In this document: piece by piece, positions 35,881-44,601 of the stretch
Layout of the letters: each line of letters opens with the position of its first letter
Position numbering within the stretch: the stretch's first letter is position 1
Source: Ensifer adhaerens
GTDB taxonomy: Bacteria > Pseudomonadota > Alphaproteobacteria > Rhizobiales > Rhizobiaceae
Direction: 5' to 3'
DNA length: 64,000 nt
Assembly: GCF_013283195.1 (NCBI RefSeq)
Contig: NZ_JABEKT010000002.1
Location: 620,001-684,000 of the forward strand
Position numbers and translations under genes: made by a program
Notes under the pieces: model-generated
Told to the model about the DNA's origin: nothing
Seen by the model: only the letters and a program-made list of their open reading frames with translations
Database searches by the model: none

Positions 35881-36600
35881 CTATTCCGCAGCCGCAAGCG
35901 GCCCGAAGGCGACATCGGTCGTGTAATTTTCGCGCAGGAACGAGATGAAATTATCCTGGAACTGGCGGGTGTGGGCATGGGCCAGCTCGTCGGCACGCTC
36001 GACGTTTTTCGCCCGGATTGCCTCCAGCATCAACTCATGCTCGTCGGTCAGGAGATAGCCGTCGCCGGTGCGCTCAAGATATTCGAAATGCAGGTGCAGC
36101 ATCCGCTGGCCCTGATTGAGGAGGCGCTCGTAGAATGAGGCGAGATAGGTGTTCTTCCCAGCGTAAGCGACGGCCATGTGGAATTGCTTGTTGGCCTCCG
36201 ACATCTTCAGGTGCATGCCGGTCCTGACGGCCGCCTCGAATTCCTTTTGACGCTTGGCTATGATCTTAAGGTCGGCGTCGGTCCTGAGAGCTGCGGCAAG
36301 CCGAGTGTTCATGCGTTGGGCGACATCAAGCGCCTCCACATATTTTGGAAAGCTTGCGACCTCGATCGGCGCCACGATCGTGCTGCGATTGGAAAGCGTC
36401 ACCACCAGATCCTCGCCCGCAAGCCTGATCAAGGCCTCGCGCACCGGCGACCGAGACATATCGAAACGCTCGGCAAGCGTTGTCTCATCCAGCAGTTGGC
36501 CCGGCGGCAGGGCCAGAGCGAGAATTTCAGTTCGCAGCGTGTCGTAGACGCTTTTCCAGCCGGTGCCGCGCACCCGTTTCGTATCAATCTCGTCAGACAC
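35881..36600 (-). CDS. GntR-family regulator (FCD/FadR subfamily)
   Basis: A 239-residue repressor. The winged helix at about 12-75 includes GQLLDETTLAERFDMSRSPVREALIRLAGEDLV. The all-helical FCD domain follows with metal/ligand histidines in NKQFHMAV, LHLHF and TDEHELM. The start is a GTG at 36600 behind AGGGA. It is divergent from the amino-acid transporter operon, with two exact direct repeats in between, so it very probably represses both directions. FCD regulators usually sense the substrate or an early intermediate of the pathway they control. Confidence 0.88.
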   Translation of the reverse strand: MSDEIDTKRVRGTGWKSVYDTLRTEILALALPPGQLLDETTLAERFDMSRSPVREALIRLAGEDLVVTLSNRSTIVAPIEVASFPKYVEALDVAQRMNTRLAAALRTDADLKIIAKRQKEFEAAVRTGMHLKMSEANKQFHMAVAYAGKNTYLASFYERLLNQGQRMLHLHFEYLERTGDGYLLTDEHELMLEAIRAKNVERADELAHAHTRQFQDNFISFLRENYTTDVAFGPLAAAE

Positions 36601-36671
36601 TTACGTCCCTTTCCGTATTTCTTCGGCATTGGGCCAGAAAAACGACCGCGCAGCAATTGTAAAATTTCCGC

Positions 36672-36726
36672 TTGACTTTGTCGACACGGAGACGACATAA
36701 ATTACTCAGTCGACACGGAGCCGACA
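36672..36726 (+). promoter_or_regulatory. Promoter with duplicated operator repeat
   Basis: The 18-base sequence GTCGACACGGAG(A/C)CGACA occurs twice, at 36680-36697 and 36709-36726, starting 29 bases apart with one difference. The first copy lies between TTGACT (36672-36677) and ACATAA (36695-36700), which are 17 bases apart and read as -35 and -10. Overlap with the promoter suits repression by the adjacent GntR protein. Confidence 0.5.
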
Positions 36727-36799
36727 CGAAAAACAAAAAGAACGGCCGCAGCCGACCGGTGGAACCGCGCTTTACGCGCACAAAAATTGGGGAATGCAC

Positions 36800-37633
36800 A
36801 TGCTTTCGAGAGTGATGACGTCCGCACTGCGGGCGACGGCGGCGCTCGTCCTGGTGGCGAGTTTTTCTCCCACAGCCGCATCGGCTGAGACCACAGACGG
36901 ATACTGGCAGGGCGTCCAGAAAACCGGGGCGCTGCGGTGCGGAGCAGCTGTCGCCCCGCCCTATGTCATGCGCGATCCGGCAAGCGGCGAGTATTCCGGC
37001 TTTTTTGCCGACCTCTGCCGCGAGTTTGCAGAGGTTTTGAAGGTCAAGCCCGAATTCGTAGACACGACCTGGGACAATATCGTCGCCGGTCTGCAGGCCG
37101 GGAAATGGGACGTGTCGCTGGCGCTCAACCGGACACCGGCACGGGCCATGGCCGTGCAGTTCTCCGTTCCTGCGATGGAGTATCAGATCTCGCTTGCCTA
37201 CAATAAGGAGAATCCCAAGATCCCGACTGGCGCGGCCGCAGTCGCCGATATCGACAAGGCCGACGTCACGCTCGCGGTGATGTCGGGCACGGCACAAGAC
37301 AAGGCGATCTCCTCGGTCGTCAAGACTGCCACGATCTTGCGCTTGCCAACCAACGATGAAACACGCCTTGCCGTTGTATCCCGCCGCGCGGACATACTTG
37401 TCGACGCGTCCGATACCAACCAGCTCTTCACACAGTCCAATCCGGATTGGGCCGTTGCGCTGAACCCCACGCCGGCGCTTGCAAGACAGGGCGTCGCCTT
37501 TGGCCTGCCGCATCAGCTTTCCGCCGCCGATGTCGAGGTGATCAATATCTTCCTCGAAGAGCGGGTTGCTACCGGTCACATCGAGGAACTGATCCGCAAG
37601 GCGGTCGATCAGGTTCTCAAAACCGGCAACTGA
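36800..37633 (+). CDS. Amino-acid ABC transporter periplasmic binding protein
   Basis: A 277-residue family 3 solute-binding protein. The signal peptide ends near PTAASAE. The mature region has the family opening KTGALRCGAAVAPPYVMRDPASGEYSGFFADLCREFAEVL and the hinge segment NIVAGLQAGKWDVSLALNRTPARA. It captures a polar amino acid or related compound for the ATPase and two permeases downstream. Of two close ATGs, 36794 is only one base after GGGGA, so 36800 is preferred. A 10-base hairpin follows the gene. Confidence 0.88.
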   Translation: MLSRVMTSALRATAALVLVASFSPTAASAETTDGYWQGVQKTGALRCGAAVAPPYVMRDPASGEYSGFFADLCREFAEVLKVKPEFVDTTWDNIVAGLQAGKWDVSLALNRTPARAMAVQFSVPAMEYQISLAYNKENPKIPTGAAAVADIDKADVTLAVMSGTAQDKAISSVVKTATILRLPTNDETRLAVVSRRADILVDASDTNQLFTQSNPDWAVALNPTPALARQGVAFGLPHQLSAADVEVINIFLEERVATGHIEELIRKAVDQVLKTGN

Positions 37634-37655
37634 GCCCGGCAACTATCAGCCATGC

Positions 37656-37679
37656 CGGAGCCGCCCCGCGGCGGCTCCG
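37656..37679. repeat. GC hairpin after the amino-acid binding-protein gene
   Basis: CGGAGCCGCC pairs perfectly with GGCGGCTCCG around CCGC, 22 bases past the binding-protein stop and before the ATPase gene. It fits a structure that retains a stable binding-protein message while reducing downstream expression. Confidence 0.55.
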
Positions 37680-37710
37680 CTTCCCTGTCTCAAGGAGGAG
37701 AGTTTGGACG

Positions 37711-38481
37711 ATGTCGGACACCGCCCCGCTGGTTAAGATCGAAGGACTGCACAAGAGCTACGGCGGCGTCGTCAAGGTGCTGCAGGGCCTCGATATCGAA
37801 ATGAAGGCGGGCGACCGCGTCGTCGTTATCGGGCCCTCCGGCGGTGGCAAGTCCACACTTCTGCGTGTTCTGATGGGACTCGAACAGATCGACAGAGGGT
37901 CCGTCGGTTTCGGTGGAAAGCCCTACATCTGCGCAAACGGCAACGGCAAGACCACGATTGATGCCAAGGTCCGGCGGTCGATCGGAATGGTGTTTCAGCA
38001 CTACACGTTATTTCCGCATCTCGACGTGATCGGAAACCTGATCCTCGCGCCGATGAAGGTACGGGGAGAGAAGAAGGCCGAGGCAGAGGCGAGGGCCATG
38101 GCGCTGCTGACGCGTTTCGGCCTCGCGCAGAAGGCTAAAGCCTATCCAGCCCAGCTCTCCGGCGGGCAGAAGCAGCGCGTGGCCATTGCCCGCGCCCTGA
38201 TGCTCGATCCGAAACTCATGCTGTTCGACGAGGTGACTTCGGCGCTCGATCCCGAGCTTGTGGCCGAAGTCGAACAGGTGATCCTGCAACTCGCCCAGCA
38301 GCAGATGCCGATGGTCATTGTGACCCACGACATGTGGTTTGCGAAGAACATTGCTTCCCGCGTGATTTTCTGCGCCGGCGGCGTGGTCGTCGAGGATGGT
38401 CCGCCAGAGCAGGTGCTTGGCTCTCCCAAGGAGGAGCGCACGCGCGAGTTCATCGAGCGGGTGTTCCACATCAAGCACTGA
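37711..38481 (+). CDS. Amino-acid ABC transporter ATPase (GlnQ family)
   Basis: A 256-residue ATPase with Walker A GPSGGGKST, signature LSGGQKQRVAIARAL, Walker B LMLFDEVTSALD and the switch MVIVTHDMWFA. It energises the importer formed by the permeases at 38492 and 39172. An AAGGAGGAG site lies upstream of ATG 37711, and an open frame running back to 37447 is an overlap. The DEV in place of DEP is common in this family. Confidence 0.92.
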   Translation: MSDTAPLVKIEGLHKSYGGVVKVLQGLDIEMKAGDRVVVIGPSGGGKSTLLRVLMGLEQIDRGSVGFGGKPYICANGNGKTTIDAKVRRSIGMVFQHYTLFPHLDVIGNLILAPMKVRGEKKAEAEARAMALLTRFGLAQKAKAYPAQLSGGQKQRVAIARALMLDPKLMLFDEVTSALDPELVAEVEQVILQLAQQQMPMVIVTHDMWFAKNIASRVIFCAGGVVVEDGPPEQVLGSPKEERTREFIERVFHIKH

Positions 38482-38491
38482 GGAGGACGCC

Positions 38492-39160
38492 ATGAACTAC
38501 AGTTTTGACTTCGCGTCCGTCTTTCGCAATTTCGGACCGCTTTGGGATGGCCTGCTCGTCACGGTCGAACTCACGATTGCCGCAAATGCCATCGGCTTGA
38601 CGCTTGGCTTTGGACTGGCGCTGCTCGTGATGAGCCGCTTTGCTGTGATCCGCCTCCCGGTCACGCTCTTCATCGAATTCTTCCGTTGCACGCCGGCGAT
38701 CATCCAGATTGTCTGGTTCTTCTATTGCGTCCCCATGCTGTTCAACGTGTTCCTCGGTTCAGTCACGATGGGGATCCTGGCGCTCGGCCTCAATCTCGCG
38801 GCCTTCAATGCGGAGGCTTACCGTGCCTCGATCCAGGCCGTGCCGCGCGAGCAGCTCGATGCCGGCGTGGCGCTCGGTTTGAACCCATTCCAGAGAATTC
38901 TCTATATCGTTCTACCCACAGCGGTGCGCAACTCGATGCCGGTGCTGCTCACCAACGGGATCGGGATCTTCCAGCAGAGCGCGCTGGTCGCCATCGTTGC
39001 TGTCCAGGATCTGATGTACCAGGGCAAGACCCTGGCCACGCAGACATACCGCCCGATCGAGACCTTCACCATCGTCGCATTGTTCTATTTCGCCGTGTCG
39101 TTCCCGGTTTCCCAGGTCGTCGGCTACCTGGAACGCCGCCGCGAAGCCCTGGCAAGCTGA
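38492..39160 (+). CDS. Amino-acid ABC transporter permease 1 (HisM/GlnP type)
   Basis: A 222-residue permease with about five helices. It has the N-terminal GLLVTVELTIAANAIGLTLGFGLALLVMS, the conserved EFFRCTPAIIQIVWFFY and the EAA loop SIQAVPREQLDAGVALGLNPFQRILYIVLP that docks with the ATPase. The ATG at 38492 follows GAGGAGGACGCC. It pairs with the second permease to form the channel. Confidence 0.92.
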   Translation: MNYSFDFASVFRNFGPLWDGLLVTVELTIAANAIGLTLGFGLALLVMSRFAVIRLPVTLFIEFFRCTPAIIQIVWFFYCVPMLFNVFLGSVTMGILALGLNLAAFNAEAYRASIQAVPREQLDAGVALGLNPFQRILYIVLPTAVRNSMPVLLTNGIGIFQQSALVAIVAVQDLMYQGKTLATQTYRPIETFTIVALFYFAVSFPVSQVVGYLERRREALAS

Positions 39161-39171
39161 GGAGTTCAACG

Positions 39172-39837
39172 ATGACCTTCGACTTCGCGATCGTGCTGAA
39201 ATTCCAGCATGCACTCTTGCTCGGCCTCTGGACCACACTCAAGCTGACCCTGATCTGCATCCTGCTCGGCTGCATCCTCGGCTTCCTTGTCGCCCTTGCC
39301 AGAACCTCCAAGAACGCAATCCTGCGAGGCCCATCGAGCGTCTATGTGGAGTTCTTCCGCGGCACGCCCGTGCTCGTGCAGCTGTTCTGGATATTTTTCT
39401 GCCTGCCATTGGTCCTCGGCGTCGAACTCTCCAACATGGCGTCCGGTGTGATAGCGCTGACGCTCTACATGGGGGCGATCAGCAGCGAAACGTTCCGTGC
39501 ATCGCTGAAGTCCGTCGGGCGCGAGCAGTTGGACGCCTGCGTGGCGCTGGGCCTTTCTCCCTGGGCACGCACGGCGAACGTCGTCCTCCCGCAGGCGGTG
39601 CTGCGCGCTGCACCGACGCTGCTTTCCAACTGCATCAGCCTCTTCAAGGAAAGCGCGCTGGTCTCGGCTGTCGGCATGGCGGACCTCATGTTCGTCGGCC
39701 AGAACATATCCAACAACACGGCCCGGCCCATCGAGGTGCTGACCGCCGTCGCCCTCATCTACTTCGTCATCGCCTTCCCGCTGACGCGCGCCGTCACGGT
39801 CATCGAACAACGCATCCTCAAGCGGCTGGCCGTCTGA
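39172..39837 (+). CDS. Amino-acid ABC transporter permease 2 (HisQ/GlnP type)
   Basis: A 221-residue permease, partner of the gene 11 bases upstream. Landmarks are LLLGLWTTLKLTLICILLGCILGFLVAL, EFFRGTPVLVQLFWIFFCLP and the EAA loop SLKSVGREQLDACVALGLSPWARTANVVLPQ. GAGGAG precedes the ATG at 39172. The two permeases are close paralogues, as usual for heterodimeric polar amino-acid transporters. Confidence 0.92.
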   Translation: MTFDFAIVLKFQHALLLGLWTTLKLTLICILLGCILGFLVALARTSKNAILRGPSSVYVEFFRGTPVLVQLFWIFFCLPLVLGVELSNMASGVIALTLYMGAISSETFRASLKSVGREQLDACVALGLSPWARTANVVLPQAVLRAAPTLLSNCISLFKESALVSAVGMADLMFVGQNISNNTARPIEVLTAVALIYFVIAFPLTRAVTVIEQRILKRLAV

Positions 39838-39873
39838 CGCGCCCGCCACACGAACATCCGAATGGAGATTCCC

Positions 39874-40752
39874 ATGAAACTGTCAGGCGTCATGCCGGCC
39901 CTCGTCACCCCCTTCGATGCCAAGGGTCAGATCGATTTCAAGGCCTTCGAAAGGCTCATGGTTCACCTGCGTGAAGCCGGTGTCACGGGCTGGGTGCCGA
40001 ACGGCTCCACCGGAGAATATTTCAGCCAGTCGACGGAAGAGCGTCGCGACGTTCTTCAGTTCGTCAAAGACTTTGCCAAGCCAGGTGAAATCCTGATCGC
40101 CGGCACCAATGCGCCGGCCACGCGTGAGGTCATCGAACAGACGGCGATTGCCAAGCAGATCGGCTACGACACCGTCCTGCTCGCGCCGCCGTTCTACACC
40201 CGCCCGAGCCAGGCCGAGCTCATCAAGCACTACGAGACCGTTCTTGCCGCCGTCGACGTCGATCTCGTGCTCTACAGTTATCCCGCCAAGGACGGGTCGG
40301 ACATCAGCTTCGAACTGATGGATCATTTTGCCGACAATCCGCGCGTCATTGCCATCAAGGAAAGCTCGGGCGTGCTGCAACGGGCGATCGACATCGCCAG
40401 TCGTTACGAAGGCAAAATCCAGCTTGTCAGCGGTTCGGACGACATCGCGCTCGATTTCATGTTCTGGGGTGCGGAAAGCTGGATCTGCGGTCCATCGAAC
40501 TGCATGGCCAAGGCCTGCTGCGATCTCGACCGGGCGTATAGGTCGGGGGACCTCGGCAAGGCCCGCCAAATGATGAAGACCCTTTACCGGGCGATGAACA
40601 TCCTCGAGTCCGGCAAGTTCGTCCAGAAGATCAAGTATGGCTGCGAATTGCAGGGCTTGCCGGTCGGCGAATGCCGAGGGCCGCTCGGGCTCCTGACGGC
40701 CGAGGAAAAGGCCGAATTCCGCGCCGCCATGCAACCGATCCTAAACTGGTAA
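39874..40752 (+). CDS. DapA/NAL-family lyase or deaminase (HypD-like)
   Basis: A 292-residue Schiff-base TIM-barrel enzyme. The Schiff-base lysine is Lys162 in AIKESSG; Tyr134/Tyr136 in LYSYPA supply the catalytic tyrosine, and GSTGEYF is the substrate loop. Dihydrodipicolinate synthase is the family name, but position inside a catabolic operon with an FAD amine oxidase and aldehyde dehydrogenase fits the Delta1-pyrroline-4-hydroxy-2-carboxylate deaminase role known in hydroxyproline degradation. That is an inference from context. I chose the ATG at 39874 because GGAG lies six bases upstream; the ATG at 39862 lacks a site. Confidence 0.85.
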   Translation: MKLSGVMPALVTPFDAKGQIDFKAFERLMVHLREAGVTGWVPNGSTGEYFSQSTEERRDVLQFVKDFAKPGEILIAGTNAPATREVIEQTAIAKQIGYDTVLLAPPFYTRPSQAELIKHYETVLAAVDVDLVLYSYPAKDGSDISFELMDHFADNPRVIAIKESSGVLQRAIDIASRYEGKIQLVSGSDDIALDFMFWGAESWICGPSNCMAKACCDLDRAYRSGDLGKARQMMKTLYRAMNILESGKFVQKIKYGCELQGLPVGECRGPLGLLTAEEKAEFRAAMQPILNW

Positions 40753-40814
40753 GTCCCCATGACCAGGCGGATGAGCCGCCCGACCAGACTGATGAACAAC
40801 GGAAAGAGGCGAGC

Positions 40815-42047
40815 ATGACGACCGTGGTTGTCGGCGCAGGGATCATCGGCACGGCGATTGCCTACGAGCTGCAGACGCGCGGCCGCCAGGTCGTCCTTCT
40901 CGATAGGGACGAGGTCGGGCGCGGCGCGTCCTACGGCAACATGGCCTCGATTGCCGTGACCGAGTTCATGCCGGCTTCACGCCCGTCGATCTGGCGGCAG
41001 ATCCCGGGCTGGATGCTCGACCCCGAGGGGCCGGTGCGCGTTCGTCCTGGCTATATGCCAAAGCTCCTTCCCTGGTTCGCGCGTTTCGTTGCCGCCTCGC
41101 GGCCTGGCAAGCTGCGCCGGCTGGAGGCCGAGGGTGCGGCCCTCTGCAGGCGTGTCTATGACGACCTCCTGCCTCTGCTGTGCGAAACGGGGCTGGAAGA
41201 CGAATTGACGGAACAGGGCTGCCTTTCGCTCTACAGCGACGAGGCGGAGTTTCGCGCCGACCGTGAGCATATCGAAATCCTCGAGCGCTTCGGCTTTCCG
41301 TACCGCCGGCTGACGGGTGCGCAGGCGCGGGAACTGGAACCGGAACTGTCGGACACGATCGGCATCGCCGTCCTCTTTCCGCAGAACCGCAGCCTGCGTG
41401 ATCCGTTTCGCCTGGTGAACCGCCTGGCGCAACGTTTCCGCGAACGCGGCGGCGAAATCCGGCGCGCAGCGGTGGCGGGGTTTGACCGATCCGACCGCAT
41501 CACCGCCGTGCGGCTCGCGGGAGGCGATCGCATCGCTGCCGATGAGGTGGTGATCTCAGCGGGTGCCTATAGCGGGTTGCTCTCGAAAATGCTGGGAGAG
41601 CCGATGCCGCTCGAAACCGAGCGTGGCTATCATACACAGATCATGGCTCCCGGCATTTCCATGCGCCATTCGATCATCTGGCCCGCACGGGCCTTCATGG
41701 TCACGCCAACGGCGGGCGGGATCCGCGTCGGCGGCACGGTGGAAATGGCGGGCCTTGACGCGCCACCCGATTACCGCCGCTCGAAGACAACCGTGCGGCG
41801 GGCGCAGACGGCCCTACCGAGGCTGCGCTGCGAAGACTTTTCGGAGTGGATGGGTCATCGTCCGGCTTTTCCCGACACCGTGCCGGTCATGTCTGCCTCG
41901 GCGAAGGTCTCGGGTGTCTTCTATGCCACAGGCCACGGTCATCTGGGCGTTACCTATGCCGCAACGACCGCGCGCCTGATGGGCGACCTGATGACCGGCG
42001 TGACACCGCCTGTCGATATGCGTCCTTATCGTGTCGACCGTTTCTGA
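40815..42047 (+). CDS. FAD-dependent D-amino-acid/imino-acid dehydrogenase (DadA/HypO-like)
   Basis: A 410-residue DAO-family flavoenzyme. The N-terminal FAD loop is VVVGAGIIGTAIAYELQTRG, followed by LDRDEVGRGASYGNMASI, and the C-terminal FAD-binding end is FYATGHGHLGVTYAATTARLMGDLM. Such enzymes oxidise secondary or D-amino acids to imines and pass electrons to the respiratory chain. Between the DapA-like and aldehyde dehydrogenase genes, oxidation of a D-hydroxyproline-like compound is the natural hypothesis. AGAGG precedes ATG 40815. Confidence 0.87.
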   Translation: MTTVVVGAGIIGTAIAYELQTRGRQVVLLDRDEVGRGASYGNMASIAVTEFMPASRPSIWRQIPGWMLDPEGPVRVRPGYMPKLLPWFARFVAASRPGKLRRLEAEGAALCRRVYDDLLPLLCETGLEDELTEQGCLSLYSDEAEFRADREHIEILERFGFPYRRLTGAQARELEPELSDTIGIAVLFPQNRSLRDPFRLVNRLAQRFRERGGEIRRAAVAGFDRSDRITAVRLAGGDRIAADEVVISAGAYSGLLSKMLGEPMPLETERGYHTQIMAPGISMRHSIIWPARAFMVTPTAGGIRVGGTVEMAGLDAPPDYRRSKTTVRRAQTALPRLRCEDFSEWMGHRPAFPDTVPVMSASAKVSGVFYATGHGHLGVTYAATTARLMGDLMTGVTPPVDMRPYRVDRF

Positions 42048-42103
42048 AGGGCGTTGTCCGCAGTCCGGACTGATGCCGCCCATGCATTACCTGTGAGGAT
42101 ATC

Positions 42104-43573
42104 ATGCAGAACAAGCTTTTCATCGATGGCCAATGGGTCGCTCCCGCCGACGGAGCGATGCTCGCGGTGATCGACCCGGCGACCGAAGAAGTTTTCCATC
42201 ACATTGCCGCCGCCGGCGCGTTGGAGGCCGAAGCTGCCGTGAAGGCGGCGCGCGAAGCCTTCGACAACGGGCCCTGGCCGCGTCTTTCGGGCAAGGAGCG
42301 CGCGAACTATCTCCGCGCCATGGCTAAGGGCATCCGCGATCGCCTGCCGGAGCTTGCGCGCATGGAGACCCGCGATAACGGCAAGCCGCTGCCCGAGTCC
42401 GAATGGGACCTGGCGGACGCCGCAGGCTGCTTCGATTTCTATGCCGATCTTGCCGAGGAGTTGGATGGCGAAGTGGAGGAGGTGACGCTTGCGGATGCGC
42501 GCTTCGTCTCCAAGGCCGTGCGCGAACCGCTCGGCGTCGCGGTCGCCATCGTTCCCTGGAATTATCCGCTTCTCATGGCCTCCTGGAAGGTCGCTCCTGC
42601 TCTTGCAGCCGGCTGCACCATGATTCTCAAGCCCGCCGAAACCACCTCGCTGACGGCGCTGGAGCTTGGCGCGATCGCCGAGGCAGCGGGGCTGCCGCGG
42701 GGCGTGCTAAGCATTCTCTCGGGCAAAGGTTCGGTCGTAGGGCAGGCCCTCGTCGAGCATCCCGCGGTCGACAAGGTGGCTTTCACGGGTTCAGGGCCGG
42801 TTGGTTCGCGCATCATGGCTGCCGGCGCGAAGGACGTTAAACGCATCAGTCTCGAACTCGGCGGCAAGTCGCCGTTCGTCGTCTTTGCCGACAGCGATAT
42901 CGAGAAGGCCGTCGAATGGATCATGTTCGGCATCTTCTGGAACCAGGGCCAGGTCTGCTCGGCCACGTCAAGGGTACTGGTGGAAGCCCCGCTCTACCCG
43001 AAGCTTCTGGCGCGGTTGGTGGAGGAAGCAAGGAAAATCAAGATGGGCAACGGCCTCGACGCGGGTACGCTGCTCGGGCCACTCGTCAACAAGGGCCAGT
43101 ACGAGGACGTCCTGCGCCACATCGACCGTGCGATAGAGCAGGGCGCGACCGTCGCGTGCGGCGGCAGATACGAGGGCTTCGACAAGGGTTTCTGGGTCGC
43201 GCCGACGATCCTCACCGACATGCCGCTCGACAGCGATGCTTGGATCGAGGAAATCTTTGGCCCGGTCGTCTGCATTCGTCCTTTCGAGACCGAGGAGGAG
43301 GCGATCCATCTTGCCAATGATTCCCGCTTCGGCCTCGCCGCCGCCGTCATGTCGGCGGATGATGAACGCTGCGAACGCGTGGCCGCCGCCTTCCGCGCCG
43401 GGATCGTCTGGATCAATTGCTCGCAGCCGACTTTCACCGAAGCGCCGTGGGGCGGCTACAAGCAGTCCGGAATTGGTCGGGAACTCGGCCGATGGGGCCT
43501 CGACAACTATCTGGAGACAAAGCAGATCACGCGTCTGGTTGGTGATGAGCCGTGGGGATGGTATCTGAAATGA
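42104..43573 (+). CDS. NAD(P)-dependent aldehyde dehydrogenase
   Basis: A 489-residue ALDH superfamily enzyme. Glu251 in SLELGGKSP is the general base and Cys285 in NQGQVCSATSR the nucleophile; IVPWNYPL is the cofactor-binding segment. The NQGQxCSATSR form is characteristic of betaine-aldehyde/aminoaldehyde dehydrogenases, whereas the context (hydroxyproline-like enzymes) would call for an alpha-ketoglutarate-semialdehyde dehydrogenase. The two predictions differ and cannot be settled from sequence. Its stop overlaps the next start (ATGA). Confidence 0.88.
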   Translation: MQNKLFIDGQWVAPADGAMLAVIDPATEEVFHHIAAAGALEAEAAVKAAREAFDNGPWPRLSGKERANYLRAMAKGIRDRLPELARMETRDNGKPLPESEWDLADAAGCFDFYADLAEELDGEVEEVTLADARFVSKAVREPLGVAVAIVPWNYPLLMASWKVAPALAAGCTMILKPAETTSLTALELGAIAEAAGLPRGVLSILSGKGSVVGQALVEHPAVDKVAFTGSGPVGSRIMAAGAKDVKRISLELGGKSPFVVFADSDIEKAVEWIMFGIFWNQGQVCSATSRVLVEAPLYPKLLARLVEEARKIKMGNGLDAGTLLGPLVNKGQYEDVLRHIDRAIEQGATVACGGRYEGFDKGFWVAPTILTDMPLDSDAWIEEIFGPVVCIRPFETEEEAIHLANDSRFGLAAAVMSADDERCERVAAAFRAGIVWINCSQPTFTEAPWGGYKQSGIGRELGRWGLDNYLETKQITRLVGDEPWGWYLK

Positions 43574-44601
43574 CCTTCGACAAGGTACTCGATATCCTGC
43601 TCGTGCATTGCAAGGGCGAAAGCGGCAATGTCCTCATCGGCGGCGCCCCCGACATTCCGGGCGCAACCATCCTCGACAAGATGAACCATCTCAACAACGT
43701 GGACCCGTCGCTGCGTCTGTTCCTGACACGCGAGCCGCGGGCACAGGTTGTCCACACGACCAACCTGCTGCTGCCGCCGACCCGGCCGGATGCCGATGCC
43801 GCCTTCATCGTGCTGCAGCCGGATCGTGCCCATCCGATGTCGGGCTCCAACTGCATCTGCGTGGTGACCGCGCTTATCGAAACCGGCCGTGTTGCTATGA
43901 TTGAGCCGGAAACGGTGGTCCGTCTGGATACCGCAGCCGGGCTGATCGTCGCCCGTGCGCGGTGTGAGAACGGCCGATGCCTGTCGGTCAGCCTCGACAA
44001 TGTCCCGGCCTTCGTTCACGCGCTCGATGTCGTGATCGACACGCCGAAATGGGGGCGCATCACCGGGGACATCGCCTTCGGTGGTGTCTTTTATGCCCAG
44101 ATCGACGTTGATCGAGTGGGCTTAAGGATCGTGCCGGAGGCGGCTCGCGCCCTGGCCGAGGCAGGGACGGAGATCAAGGCGCTGTTGGCCAAGCAGGTGG
44201 AGGTGGATCATCCTGAGATCCCGGGTCTCGATGAGATCGCGTATGTGATGTTCCGCGACTATCAACCTGATGGATCGGTCATCACCTGCACAACACTGAA
44301 ACCGGGCCGGGTCGACCGCTCGCCCTGCGGCACGGGCTCCTCGGCCAATCTGGCGATCCTGCATGCAAGGGGGCTGGCAGGGATCGGCGACCGGCGCATT
44401 TCGCGCAGCATCATCGGCGGGACCTTCACGGCGGAGATTGTCGGCGAGACAACCGTCGGCGGACGCCCGGCCGTCCTGCCGCGCATCACCGGCCAGGGCT
44501 ACGTCTTCGGCCGCCAGCAACTTCGGCTCGATCCACAGGATCCCTTTGCGCAAGGCTTTGCCCTGTCGGATACCTGGGGTCCGCAGGTGGGTGAACTATG
44601 A
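43570..44601 (+). CDS. Proline racemase/hydroxyproline epimerase-family protein with Ser/Cys pair
   Basis: A 343-residue member of the proline racemase family. Second catalytic site: DRSPCGTGSS with Cys253 intact. First site: MSGSNCICV with Ser91 where proline racemase and 4-hydroxyproline epimerase have Cys in MCGHGTIG; the following His is also replaced (GSN instead of GHG). Family members with a non-Cys first residue include dehydratases such as trans-3-hydroxyproline dehydratase (Thr/Cys), so dehydration or a one-base epimerisation are both possible. It overlaps the ALDH and the next SDR by ATGA on both sides. The ATG at 43570 is the coupled start. Confidence 0.85.
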   Translation: MTFDKVLDILLVHCKGESGNVLIGGAPDIPGATILDKMNHLNNVDPSLRLFLTREPRAQVVHTTNLLLPPTRPDADAAFIVLQPDRAHPMSGSNCICVVTALIETGRVAMIEPETVVRLDTAAGLIVARARCENGRCLSVSLDNVPAFVHALDVVIDTPKWGRITGDIAFGGVFYAQIDVDRVGLRIVPEAARALAEAGTEIKALLAKQVEVDHPEIPGLDEIAYVMFRDYQPDGSVITCTTLKPGRVDRSPCGTGSSANLAILHARGLAGIGDRRISRSIIGGTFTAEIVGETTVGGRPAVLPRITGQGYVFGRQQLRLDPQDPFAQGFALSDTWGPQVGEL

